A DNA stretch of 14,176 nt from Baffinella frigidus. Its lineage: Eukaryota; Cryptophyceae; Cryptomonadales; Baffinellaceae. The notes under the pieces are model-generated. The model ran no database searches and had not been told where the DNA came from. It saw only the letters and a program-made list of their open reading frames with translations. Both the position numbers and the translations under genes were made by a program. Each line of letters starts with the position of its first letter. The stretch's first letter is position 1. Location: the NCBI GenBank assembly GCA_026770585.1, contig MU648285.1:1842-16017 (forward strand), read 5' to 3'. This document shows, one piece after another, positions 1 to 7,084 of the stretch.

Positions 1-108
1 CCCCTGCCACGGTCCCTTCCCGCGCACAGCGGGTGCTTCCTGCAGCAAGCGACTGCGGTCGATGGACTGACCGGCGGGTTGGCCAGGAAACAGCGCGCGC
101 TTCGCCAT
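1..108 (-). CDS. Partial leftward gene, N-terminal 36 codons of an unknown protein
   Basis: Read leftward from the ATG at 108-106, the minus strand is open to the window edge and begins MAKRALFPGQPAGQ. About three quarters of its codons end in G or C, the same bias as the neighbouring gene at 107, and the start context (gacc-ATG-g) is a good eukaryotic one. The peptide is basic and Pro/Gly/Gln-rich, as N-termini of DNA-binding or virion proteins often are, but I do not recognise it. The ATG shares the palindrome CCATGG with the ATG of the rightward gene, so no promoter fits between them if both starts are right. The rest of the gene is off the window. It could instead be a chance antisense opening in GC-rich DNA. 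Confidence 0.4.
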   Translation of the reverse strand, partial: MAKRALFPGQPAGQSIDRSRLLQEAPAVRGKGPWQG

Positions 109-1366
109 GGTCACCTCCTCGAGACAAGGGCGCCCCACGCACCAAAACGTGGGCAGGTACGGCTCGGATTTGAAGAACACGTGCCCGTCCAAGAACGGCA
201 AGGAGTTTGGACAGTACATCAACATCATGCTGCACCCCACCTGGATGAGGCGTAAGAGCGACGGCGAGTGGACCCGCTTGGTGTTCGACATCTTCGAGGG
301 GGGCGAGTGCGTCTTCATCGCGGAGGACACGATCGGGGCGTTCTACTACAAGCCCGGAAGCCACGGGGACAGGGACCTTCGGAAACTCCTCGTCGCGACG
401 TCGTGCGCGCAGCTGATCGGCTACGCCAAGTCGGAGCCCAACCCCAGCAGAGTCGCCGATTTCATCATGCCCATTATCTCCGAGGTGGTTGACGAGCTCG
501 GCTTCGACGGTCCGGACACGGTCCTCCACGCCACCGATGACCACGGCAGGGAGATCCCCATGTACAAGCGACAGTACGCCGAGCTCATCGAGGAGACGTG
601 CGTCAAGCTCAAAGCGAAGTACGCAATCGACGATTGGACTACGGACGACCCGTCGGACATGTTCAAGTACGCGGCAGCCCAGGGGCTGATAGACCCTTAC
701 CCCGAGGAGCTCGAGAAGGACGAGGCCGATCTCGCACCCGCCCTGCCAGCTGATGGCATCATCGACGTGGAGGAGCAGTTCAGAATCACCAAGGAGGGGA
801 TTGAGCAGGTGGTCCCCCGGGTGAAGGGCAAGAGGTTCGAGCCGAAATGCCCCCTCAAAATGCCAGCGCCCCTCGACGCACCCGTCCCCGCCGCGCCGGC
901 CCCCCTCAAAGCTACCAACACTGAAGCCGCGCGCAGCGGCCGTCTGCCTGCGAGTGGCGCTGCAGGCGGGTCTTCTTCCTCGGCCAAGGGGGCGTCCCGT
1001 GCGCCTGCGGGTGGCGCTGCAGGCGGGTCGTCTTCCTCGGCCAAGGGGGCGTCCCGTGCGCCTAACAAGAAGGCCCCCAAGGACCCTGCGCCGAAGGCGT
1101 CGAAGGCGTCCAATGCCCCCGAGGACCTTGCGCCGAAGGCGTCCAAGGCGTCCAAGGCGTCCAACAAGGATCCGACGGCTGCGGCGCCCCCGGCGGCGAC
1201 CAAGAAGGGCCCGGCGACCAAGGCTGCCACGGCGTCTAAGACGCCTGCCGCGGACAACATTGTCCCGGAAAAGCGCGTCCGCCACACCACCAAGGTACGG
1301 ACGCCTAACCCCACACCGTACACCTTGGACACATACCTGAAACCCCACCAGGGCACCGACGCCTAA
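107..1366 (+). CDS. Unknown protein with Lys/Ala/Pro-rich, histone H1-like tail
   Basis: This 419-residue protein starts at ATG 107 in a good context (gcc-ATG-g); an in-frame stop at 68-70 excludes a longer start. Residues 1-245 look globular, with mixed charge and several aromatic residues, and match no family I know. Residues 250-400 are low complexity: Ala, Pro, Lys and Ser, with a 19-residue direct repeat (284-302 and 303-320, 57 bp apart at 956 and 1013) followed by PKASKAS-type units. Such tails resemble histone H1 or the basic DNA-binding proteins of large viruses, so DNA binding or a structural role is an inference. GC3 is very high, unlike genes further right. The C-terminus (PYTLDTYLKP) lies in the first copy of a 58-bp tandem duplication. 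Because 58 is not a multiple of three, this gene may be a shortened form of a longer one ending near 1918. Confidence 0.8.
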   Translation: MVTSSRQGRPTHQNVGRYGSDLKNTCPSKNGKEFGQYINIMLHPTWMRRKSDGEWTRLVFDIFEGGECVFIAEDTIGAFYYKPGSHGDRDLRKLLVATSCAQLIGYAKSEPNPSRVADFIMPIISEVVDELGFDGPDTVLHATDDHGREIPMYKRQYAELIEETCVKLKAKYAIDDWTTDDPSDMFKYAAAQGLIDPYPEELEKDEADLAPALPADGIIDVEEQFRITKEGIEQVVPRVKGKRFEPKCPLKMPAPLDAPVPAAPAPLKATNTEAARSGRLPASGAAGGSSSSAKGASRAPAGGAAGGSSSSAKGASRAPNKKAPKDPAPKASKASNAPEDLAPKASKASKASNKDPTAAAPPAATKKGPATKAATASKTPAADNIVPEKRVRHTTKVRTPNPTPYTLDTYLKPHQGTDA

Positions 1367-1408
1367 ACCCACACCGTAAACCTTGGACACATACCTGAAA
1401 CCCCCACC
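1301..1408 (+). repeat. 58-bp tandem duplication at the 3' end of the gene at 107
   Basis: The stretch beginning acgcctaa at 1301 recurs at 1359, with ttggacacatacctgaaa in both copies. The first copy encodes the last residues of the protein. The second copy lies in another frame, and a TAC of copy one has become TAA there. The period is not a multiple of three, so the duplication itself shifts the reading frame. Confidence 0.85.
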
Positions 1409-1918
1409 CAGAGTCTCTAAACACAGTATCTGACACCTCGACCCTGCGACAGTTCCAGGTCGACGACTACAACAAGCCCACCAGCGCCTCTACGCCGGTA
1501 ACAACCCCTGGACCTAAAGCCTGCACCCTAAAGCCCACACCCTAAAGCCTACACCCTAAGCCTAAAGCCTGCACCCTAAAGCTCACGCCCTAAGGCCTAA
1601 AGCCTACACCCTACGCCTAAAGCACACACCCTAAGCCTAAAACCTGCACCCTAAACTAAAGCCCACGCCCCAAGGCCTAAAGCCTACACCCTACGCCCAA
1701 AGCACACACCCTAAGCCTAAAGCATACACCCTACGCCTAAAGCATACTAAGGCCTACGCCTAAAGCCTACTAAGGCCTACACCCTAAAGCCCAAACCCTA
1801 AAGTCCAACCCCCAACAAGGGCGGCATGTTCGGATCCCCCGCCAAGCGCACCTGCCCAGAGTCGCCGCGCTACCAGGGCCCCCACGGCATCGGCAGTTCC
1901 AAGAAGTTCAAGCAGTAG
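1367..1918 (+). pseudogene. Decayed Lys/Pro/Thr-repeat coding tail of the gene at 107
   Basis: This stretch has no intact gene but keeps coding texture in pieces. Frame 1 is open from 1399 to a stop at 1543 and contains DTSTLRQFQVDDYNKP. From about 1513 to 1800 there are degenerate units such as CCTAAAGCC-TACACC, which in one frame spell Pro-Lys-Pro-Thr-like repeats and in others give TAA stops. From 1814 to a TAG at 1916-1918 the frame is that of the gene at 107, and reads GGMFGSPAKRTCPESPRYQ with strong G/C third positions. The simplest reading is a longer C-terminal tail broken by small insertions and deletions in the repeats. Alternatives are a separate gene whose 5' part has decayed, an intron, or assembly error in repeats. 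Confidence 0.5.
1513..1803. repeat. Degenerate CCTAAAGCC-type repeat with an 80-bp higher-order period
   Basis: About 290 bp of degenerate short units built on CCTAA(A)GCC and (A)CACCCTA. A larger block beginning ggcctaaagcctacacccta at 1594 recurs at 1674, an 80-bp period, with few changes. The unit resembles the CCCTAAA telomere repeat of plants and some algae. It is irregular and shows Pro/Lys/Thr coding texture, and it sits between coding-like pieces, so a protein-repeat origin is preferred. Confidence 0.75.
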
Positions 1919-2308
1919 GGTCGAAGGCCACGCGCCAACAAGAAGTAAGACACAAGCCCAAGACGCGGACGCGACCGCGGGTGGTAAGAACGAGAAGCGA
2001 GAGCTGTCGCACGCCCTTCTGTTTAGGAAACAGGACTACGGCGCTGGTGCTTAGCACAGCTGAATACACATTCCAGGAGAAAAATCCCACGCCCCGTGCC
2101 TTCTTGTCTGCCCGCGGTTGGTGTAGGGCGCAGACGATTGTTGAGACCGCGCACGAACTATCCACCCACAGCAACGCGGTTCAAATTTCACCGATTCGTT
2201 CCTTGTCTGCCAACACCCCGTGTACATGCGCTCGTTTATTTAAGGCCATGTATATCATAGATACTACACACCGCAGGGAGAACCACCGTTTCTTCCGTAA
2301 CCCCCTAC
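1919..2308. other. Non-coding stretch upstream of the coiled-coil gene
   Basis: No convincing gene is present. The one open frame (from 1981) begins with GTG and runs through the TATTTAA box and into the next gene's start in another frame, so it is treated as chance. Base composition drops from the GC-rich texture on the left to near balance here. Confidence 0.6.
2237..2243 (+). promoter_or_regulatory. TATTTAA box before the gene at 2309
   Basis: TATTTAA ends 65 bases before the ATG at 2309. The same heptamer precedes all three ankyrin loci at 46 to 60 bases, which makes it a likely TATA-like core promoter element of this genome. Confidence 0.6.
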
Positions 2309-3826
2309 ATGGCACAACGCGACCCGTCTGAGAATGAGCCATTCGAACCGGGCACGACTCCATTCCTGTATGGAATCAATCCGATGCATCTCACCGGACA
2401 GATGGTTGCCAAAAAATGGATACGGTTTACCCGCAAGAAGCAGACACGTGAACGATCGACATGGAAGATTCTCCACGATAACATGCGGGCCGTTCACGAG
2501 CAACACGGAATGTGTACTTATATCGACGAATCTAGTCCGTTGGAAGGCATGTGGTTTGCAGAGAGGGTGTACAGGGCTTCTAGCAATGAATCTGCCGACG
2601 AAGCACCGTGGATCCTCGGTAGGATCAAGACAATGAAATGGGCGCAAGCCCACGACTTGACCCTCAAGGTCGAATACCCTGGATGTAAACTTGAAGTTTC
2701 TGGCGACTATACAATGAACGTCCAAAAGTCCAACAAATCCGACACTAAAATCGTGTGCGGTGAAAGCGGTGCATTCAAAGTTTCAATGAATCGGCGCAGT
2801 CACGGTAACATGGAAACGGGGGAGATGGTCCTCTTCCAGCCCACAATGTTAGACTCTAGCGGTGTCGCTGATACAATTGGCACCATATCTCACACCATAC
2901 AATTCGCTGATATTGCGGAGCGAACTAGCATACTCGAATCTCGAGAGAAAGAACTCAAGGAAGCCCAGGACGAACTCATGGAAAACGTGAGTAAGTTGTG
3001 GCACGACCGACAGTCCGCGCAGACCGACGACACCGTCGCTATCGGGGAACTCACACTGAAGCTAGAAGCTGCACTCGAAGAGACGAAACTCCAACAGGGG
3101 CGGCTAGAAGCCCTTCGCGCAGCTAACGTCCTTGAAAAGAAACAGAGTGCCGATATTAGCAAGCATAACATATCAGGCCTCGAGGAGCGACTTAGGGATG
3201 CCCAAGAACAGAACCGGAGTATCACCGAAGATGCCAAGGAATATGTGAAAGATTATAGCGAATCCCGCGACGCTACGGAGTTGGCACACAAGGATCGATT
3301 CGAGAAGCTACTCCAGGAGATTTCCGATGCGCACGGAGACACTGCACGGTGGAAAGAGCGTGTGCACAAGCTCGAGCAAACCAGCATGCAAGAGGCGGCA
3401 GAGAAGGATACATCTGACAACGCGCGTGTTGACAAACTCCAGGAGGAGCTCGACGGGGCTACCAGCGCACTCGCGCAATACAAGGTTCGGTATCTTGCCC
3501 TGCATGCAGAGGGGTTGAAACATAGGAACCGAGCAGACGACCTTCTGCGGGTACACGAGGAGTTTGTCGAGAAATCCAACCGGCAGTCTGAGATTCTCAT
3601 GCAGGCCCTCACCGACGAGGAGTCCAAGTCAGCCGAAGCCACTGCCCGGCAGATGGAGCGCGCCCCCGCTGCAGAAGACAGCGTCCCCCCCAGTCTCTAC
3701 AACAACATACGTACCGGTAGCGAACAGCGGGCAGCGTCGCCTGCGATAGGAACCGAATCCAACATCGACGAGGGGATCCATGCCAGCATTGTGAGGGAGG
3801 TGATGCTGTTGCTTAGTAACATGTAG
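2309..3826 (+). CDS. Coiled-coil protein with an unknown N-terminal domain
   Basis: A 505-residue protein from ATG 2309, 66 bases downstream of a TATTTAA box. Residues 1-200 form a mixed, probably globular domain with no recognised motif. Residues about 205-455 are rich in Glu, Lys, Gln, Ala and Leu with heptad-like spacing (for example ESREKELKEAQDEL), a long coiled coil, probably in several segments. The last 50 residues are Ser/Pro-rich and end in a short hydrophobic helix (VREVMLLLSNM). No signal peptide or membrane span is visible. A structural, scaffold or cytoskeleton-interacting role is plausible but unproven. The stop codon TAG lies inside an 18-bp tandem repeat whose next copies also carry in-frame TAG codons, so readthrough would stop again quickly. 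The antisense open frames within this gene are Ser/Leu-rich shadows. Confidence 0.85.
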   Translation: MAQRDPSENEPFEPGTTPFLYGINPMHLTGQMVAKKWIRFTRKKQTRERSTWKILHDNMRAVHEQHGMCTYIDESSPLEGMWFAERVYRASSNESADEAPWILGRIKTMKWAQAHDLTLKVEYPGCKLEVSGDYTMNVQKSNKSDTKIVCGESGAFKVSMNRRSHGNMETGEMVLFQPTMLDSSGVADTIGTISHTIQFADIAERTSILESREKELKEAQDELMENVSKLWHDRQSAQTDDTVAIGELTLKLEAALEETKLQQGRLEALRAANVLEKKQSADISKHNISGLEERLRDAQEQNRSITEDAKEYVKDYSESRDATELAHKDRFEKLLQEISDAHGDTARWKERVHKLEQTSMQEAAEKDTSDNARVDKLQEELDGATSALAQYKVRYLALHAEGLKHRNRADDLLRVHEEFVEKSNRQSEILMQALTDEESKSAEATARQMERAPAAEDSVPPSLYNNIRTGSEQRAASPAIGTESNIDEGIHASIVREVMLLLSNM

Positions 3827-3918
3827 TACAGGGGTAGCATGTGGTGCAGGGGTGGCATGTAGTACAGGGACAGCATGTAGTGCAGGGGTAGCATGTAGTG
3901 CAGGGGTAGCATGTAGTA
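3821..3918. repeat. 18-bp tandem repeat, about 5.5 copies, spanning a stop codon
   Basis: Units of the form AGCATGTAGTGCAGGGGT follow head to tail, beginning with the last codons of the coiled-coil gene. The period is a multiple of three. Four of the copies place ATG-TAG in frame with the gene, and one copy has TGG instead of TAG. Confidence 0.9.
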
Positions 3919-3921
3919 CTA

Positions 3922-3965
3922 TGGCCATTAGGGCCCCACGGTGGGGCATATGGGCCTGCTGGCCA
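3922..3965 (+). terminator. Nested inverted repeat after the coiled-coil gene
   Basis: GCCCCAC (3933-3939) and GTGGGGC (3941-3947) are perfect inverted arms around one base, flanked by TGGCCA at 3922-3927 and 3960-3965. A compact GC hairpin about 100 bases past the stop codon fits the hairpin-directed 3' end formation known for mimivirus transcripts. Use for that purpose here is inference. Confidence 0.45.
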
Positions 3966-4040
3966 CTTAAGGGACATGGGTAACATTTAGCACAGGAGTA
4001 AACACGATACACAGACTCGAGTTGTATTGGCTCGCATTCA

Positions 4041-4050
4041 TATAAAATAT
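4041..4050 (+). promoter_or_regulatory. TATA-like box before the membrane-protein gene
   Basis: TATAAAATAT lies 44 bases before the ATG at 4094, in the most AT-rich patch of the intergenic region. Its position fits a core promoter with a short leader. Confidence 0.5.
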
Positions 4051-4093
4051 AGCACTTACACCACAAAAGGGATTCCGTGGGACACGCGACTGC

Positions 4094-5146
4094 ATGACAA
4101 AGACCGGCCCCAGCACCGACATATATCTCGACTACCCACAAGGCAGGCCGCCGTCGCGCATAGAACTATGGGTGGAGGGTGCTACACCCCTTGTGTTGGA
4201 CGCATTTGCAGTCCACCTCATTACAACCCCATTCGCCACAAGCCTCATCAACGCGATCAATCTGAACACCGGCGGTACCACACGACCCCTGCTTCTTATA
4301 GCCGCTTTGATGGTGTCGGTGACATTTACAATGCACCTGCTTACACACCAGTATATGCGCCGGTTCGTCAACGAAACCGGTGTTTGCGGAAACCCGCTCT
4401 TCAGGGCCGTTTGGGTATTCATATGCGCAAATTTCGTTACCGGATTTACGACAAGTGGCGGGGTGATGCCATTCACCATTGTGGCATTCGTTCCATTCAT
4501 ATACATACGCGTAAGAGACCAACTCGCAGCTTGCGCATCCGTCTATGCGCTCGTATTCTTGCTGTTCACTGCCCGTCATAGCTTTCTCCTTGCGGGAACG
4601 GGGTGGTCTTTTGACGATAGACCAGCTCGTCCGATTGACTCTCACGACATATACCTCATATTCGTTCATATGTGCGTGTTTATACTCAGTTCCCTCTACC
4701 ACAGCGCATGGTTCACGTCACATACATACACGTCAGATACGACACCCAACCCCGTACGGTCCTATTATTGGCTTCGATGGAGACATTCTGCAATACCCAT
4801 TGCCACATTCCGCGCCACGGTGGTCCTGCTATCTATGCTGTCGGGGGATTGTGGTGCAGTAGACGACGCATCAACCAGGTACAACTATCACATTGAAGTC
4901 AAGGGTGTACGCATGCTGTTCTTGTTCATTGCGATATCAACGTACACCGCTTGGACCCACTGCCAGCACAACACCCGCAACCCTCTTCAAACGATCCTCT
5001 CTGCTTCGGTCATCGCTGCGACATTCGGAATGCTCGTTCAAAATATCGAACAGATCTTGTTCGTATGGCTGTTTTTCTGTGTTGCAATCTCGATCGACAC
5101 TGTTTCTAGTAGAGCTAGAGGTCTGCCGAAATGCCATGGACTGTAA
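4094..5146 (+). CDS. Multi-pass membrane protein of unknown function
   Basis: A 350-residue protein from ATG 4094. Hydrophobic stretches suitable for membrane spans lie at about residues 64-83, 104-123, 125-140, 144-168, 185-206, 234-250, 272-290, 299-318 and 320-337, with a weaker one near 31-54. That gives seven to nine spans. Loops between spans carry Arg/Lys clusters (for example MRRF at 88-91 and YWLRWR at 225-230). There is no clear cleavable signal peptide; the first 28 residues are polar. No transporter, receptor or channel motif is recognised. It stands alone, with a TATA-like box upstream and a convergent gene beyond a microsatellite downstream. Candidate roles such as an envelope, internal-membrane or host-membrane protein are guesses. 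Confidence 0.8.
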   Translation: MTKTGPSTDIYLDYPQGRPPSRIELWVEGATPLVLDAFAVHLITTPFATSLINAINLNTGGTTRPLLLIAALMVSVTFTMHLLTHQYMRRFVNETGVCGNPLFRAVWVFICANFVTGFTTSGGVMPFTIVAFVPFIYIRVRDQLAACASVYALVFLLFTARHSFLLAGTGWSFDDRPARPIDSHDIYLIFVHMCVFILSSLYHSAWFTSHTYTSDTTPNPVRSYYWLRWRHSAIPIATFRATVVLLSMLSGDCGAVDDASTRYNYHIEVKGVRMLFLFIAISTYTAWTHCQHNTRNPLQTILSASVIAATFGMLVQNIEQILFVWLFFCVAISIDTVSSRARGLPKCHGL

Positions 5147-5195
5147 CGGAGTATACACATGGTGACTTTTACGGGTTTGTCCGTTTAATCACACC

Positions 5196-5268
5196 GCACA
5201 CCCGCACACCCGCACACCCGCACACCCGCACGCCCGCACGCCCACACACCCACACACACACACACACC
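5196..5268. repeat. GCACACCC (8-bp) microsatellite grading into (CA)n
   Basis: Four perfect GCACACCC units (5196-5227), two GCACGCCC variants (5228-5243), then an ACACACCC unit and a plain CA run. It lies between two convergent genes and ends 30 bases before the stop of the minus-strand gene. Confidence 0.9.
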
Positions 5269-5296
5269 GCCCCGCCACGCTCTCTCCACCGTCTCT

Positions 5297-6025
5297 CTAC
5301 GGCGCCGATGTGTGGATGCTGGCGATCTTGTCCTCGATCTTGCAGGCATGGCGGAGGAACCACTTGGCATACACCCTGTGGATGGTGGCGTCGGCGCTCT
5401 GCAGTCTGTCGGACAGGCCCGCGGGACCCGGAGAAGCTCTGTGCTTTTCCGCGCGCTTCTCGATGAGTTTGGCAAGTTCCTGTTGCATTTTGTCGGCCTC
5501 TTCGAGCTGCAGTTTAAGTGTGTTCAACTGAGCATCCTTGGTCGCATACGAGTCCGTCTCGACCCACGATGCGACCAACGAGAGCCTCGTCGCCTCGCTG
5601 GACAAGCGCTTCCTCTTGTGGCCAACCTTGCAGTCGACCTCCTCTCGCTTGACGACATCAATGCACGCGTGGCCACGGATCTTGCGAGTGAACTTAGGGA
5701 TGAGGGCCTTGACCGCGACACAGTGGCTGGCGAGCATGGGAACGAGAAACGCATGCGTCTTGTAGATGATGCCGTGCATGGGGTGCATAGGACAGGTACG
5801 CTTTGTGTCGCGAGGCGATGCTTCGTACTTGGTCATGCCCCAGTTGTAGTCCGCCACCTCCCTCTCCATGTGCTTGACAAGTCTTGCATGTGTTTGCTGC
5901 ATGATACACAGCTGCTGTTTGAGATCGAACAGCCGCGATTCGGTGGGAATGGATGCGTTGATCTCGACCAACTCTGCAGTGGCCGCGGCGAGAGTTTCGA
6001 CGGCAGTACTTGTCATGAGCATCAT
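5297..6025 (-). CDS. Helical basic protein with coiled-coil segments, unknown function
   Basis: A 242-residue protein on the minus strand from ATG 6025; two further Met codons at residues 2 and 4 could also be the start. Residues about 30-58 and 160-196 have heptad-like Leu spacing with many Gln, Glu and Lys, so coiled coils are likely. The middle contains CPMHPMHGIIYKTHAF and a basic cluster GHKRKR at 135-140 that could be a nuclear localisation signal. Cys and His are frequent (around 78-84, 101-102, 119-121 and 132-136), but their spacing does not form a standard zinc finger. The plus strand is also open here (5312-6127), but that product is Leu/Val/Gly/Arg-rich, as antisense of a Lys/Glu-rich gene would be, so the minus strand is preferred. 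It is divergent from the gene at 6243 and convergent with the membrane-protein gene. Confidence 0.7.
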   Translation of the reverse strand: MMLMTSTAVETLAAATAELVEINASIPTESRLFDLKQQLCIMQQTHARLVKHMEREVADYNWGMTKYEASPRDTKRTCPMHPMHGIIYKTHAFLVPMLASHCVAVKALIPKFTRKIRGHACIDVVKREEVDCKVGHKRKRLSSEATRLSLVASWVETDSYATKDAQLNTLKLQLEEADKMQQELAKLIEKRAEKHRASPGPAGLSDRLQSADATIHRVYAKWFLRHACKIEDKIASIHTSAP

Positions 6026-6088
6026 CCGTTGAAGGCTGTGTCACTGATTGAGGTTGGTGTGTACGGAAGAATGGCCAACCGGTCCATC

Positions 6089-6114
6089 CCACTTGGGGAG
6101 TCCACTTGGGGAGT
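6089..6114. repeat. 13-bp direct repeat between divergent genes
   Basis: CCACTTGGGGAGT occurs twice without a gap (6089-6101, 6102-6114) in the 217-bp region between the starts of the genes at 6025 (minus) and 6243 (plus). A shared regulatory site is possible; nothing else supports it. Confidence 0.6.
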
Positions 6115-6242
6115 ATGGAAGGATTAGTCCACGCGACTACAGTTCGTGTTTTACATGCATGCTAATAATACCACCAAATTTGCACTAGACCCCGATACTA
6201 TTCAGCGAAACCTCTCCGTGAAACTTTCATCCACAAGACACT

Positions 6243-6680
6243 ATGTCTGGCACGGGAATCAAGATCCCAGTTCCTAAAGAGTTCGATAGCATCACGCACA
6301 GGTTGCTGCAACTCAACCTTAGCCAAGACGACCGGATAAAGCTAGTAGTCAAGATGGCGTTGTACAGTGGCAACACGGACAATGACCCGCAGCAGCCTGC
6401 CATGGACGTGCTCAAGCTTGGCATCGCGCTGAGCCACAAATACGCTGCAAAGAACCTTCGGTCCTGCTCCATCCGAGCGTTGGCCTATTACAAGCATACA
6501 GTGACCACGGCCGCGAAGCAAGCAGCAGAGGAGAACGCGCCGCTGGACAAATGCCTGGCATTGGCCATGGCGCTGCACCACCGCCTCGGAGACAAGTCGC
6601 ACGTGAGACATCTCGACCAGGAGCTGCTGCGCATCGTCGCCGACTTAGGCGAACTTAGGACGTGTGACTATGTGCAGTGA
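6243..6680 (+). CDS. Small helical protein ending in the module shared with the ankyrin proteins
   Basis: A 145-residue protein from ATG 6243. It is almost entirely predicted helix (Leu, Ala, Lys, Arg, Asp) with no signal peptide or membrane span. Residues 107-135 contain ALHHRLGDKSHVRHLDQELL, which aligns without gaps over its core to the C-termini of the two ankyrin proteins at 8822 and 10058. Shared positions are His112, Arg114, Leu115, Gly116, Ser119, Arg122 and Asp125, followed by a Val/Leu helix. An earlier stretch (IALSHKYAAKNLRSC, 61-75) faintly resembles the module and may be an internal repeat. The protein therefore looks like the module on a helical body without ankyrin repeats. 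By analogy with poxvirus ankyrin proteins that end in F-box-like sequences, the module might bind a cellular complex, but that is inference. No TATA-like box is obvious upstream. Confidence 0.75.
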   Translation: MSGTGIKIPVPKEFDSITHRLLQLNLSQDDRIKLVVKMALYSGNTDNDPQQPAMDVLKLGIALSHKYAAKNLRSCSIRALAYYKHTVTTAAKQAAEENAPLDKCLALAMALHHRLGDKSHVRHLDQELLRIVADLGELRTCDYVQ

Positions 6681-7039
6681 GTGTAATGCACACACATGCA
6701 AAGTATAGTGGGTGTGGGTGTGGGTGTGGGTGTGGGTGTGGGTGTGGGTGTGGGTGTGGGTGTGGGTGTGGGTGTGGAACAGCATGTGCGTGCGTGTGTG
6801 TGTGTGTCATGATGAAATTCAATAAATACACAGTACAACGCTACTGTACACATCCCTGAAGCGGCCAACGCGTGAATGATCAACAGTTCAAGCTGTATGT
6901 AGGCCCTAGCTATGCACAGCCCCGTTCTCGCCCAGACAGAGACCTTCTCGTACCTATTCGCTTGGTGTTCGGGCAGGACGTGGTCATGCTACGTGGGACA
7001 CATTGCTACTCTACCAGACCCTCCTCCAACAGACGAAAG
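6681..7039. other. Non-coding stretch with microsatellite and AATAAA
   Basis: Between two convergent genes there is a (GGGTGT)n tract, a short GT run near 6795-6807, and AATAAA near 6820-6826 on the plus strand, which could serve as a polyadenylation signal for the gene at 6243. Beyond that I see no gene. The short open frames here either start with GTG or are products of the microsatellite. Confidence 0.6.
6710..6775. repeat. (GGGTGT)11 microsatellite
   Basis: Eleven perfect GGGTGT units, 66 bp, start 30 bases after the stop codon of the gene at 6243. The G-rich strand is the coding strand of that gene. The runs of three G every six bases could form a G-quadruplex in DNA or RNA. Confidence 0.95.
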
Positions 7040-7084
7040 TCACCCTTCCTCCTCGTGATCCACCAACCCTCCAACAGACGAAAG
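7026..7084. repeat. 45-bp-spaced direct repeat at the 3' end of an ankyrin gene
   Basis: CCAACAGACGAAAG occurs at 7026-7039 and 7071-7084 with similar flanks. The first copy lies just past the stop of the minus-strand gene and the second encodes part of its last residues (LSSVGG). The spacing is 15 codons, so a small duplication has modified the C-terminus. Confidence 0.7.

Noticed and set aside
697-1356. Minus-strand open frame opposite the Lys/Ala/Pro-rich tail
   Set aside because: It is the antisense of low-complexity GC-rich codons and gives an Ala/Gly/Leu-rich product with no independent features.
1513-1803. Telomere array
   Set aside because: CCCTAAA-like units occur but are irregular, have an 80-bp higher-order period and lie between coding-like pieces well inside the window.
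1981-2331. 116-codon plus-strand frame
   Set aside because: It begins with GTG, runs through a TATTTAA box and overlaps the start of the next gene in another frame.
3629-4141. Minus-strand open frame encoding LHATPA-type repeats
   Set aside because: It starts with TTG, consists largely of the antisense of the 18-bp repeat, and overlaps the ends of two better genes.
5312-6127. Long plus-strand open frame (271 codons) opposite the gene at 5297-6025
   Set aside because: Its product is Leu/Val/Gly/Arg/Asp-rich in the way expected from reading a Lys/Glu/Gln-rich gene backwards. The minus-strand product has coiled-coil texture and a starting ATG followed by a compact intergenic region.
6677-6883. 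Short open frames across the (GGGTGT)n tract on both strands
   Set aside because: They are simple translations of the microsatellite (Gly-Cys or Pro-Thr dipeptides).
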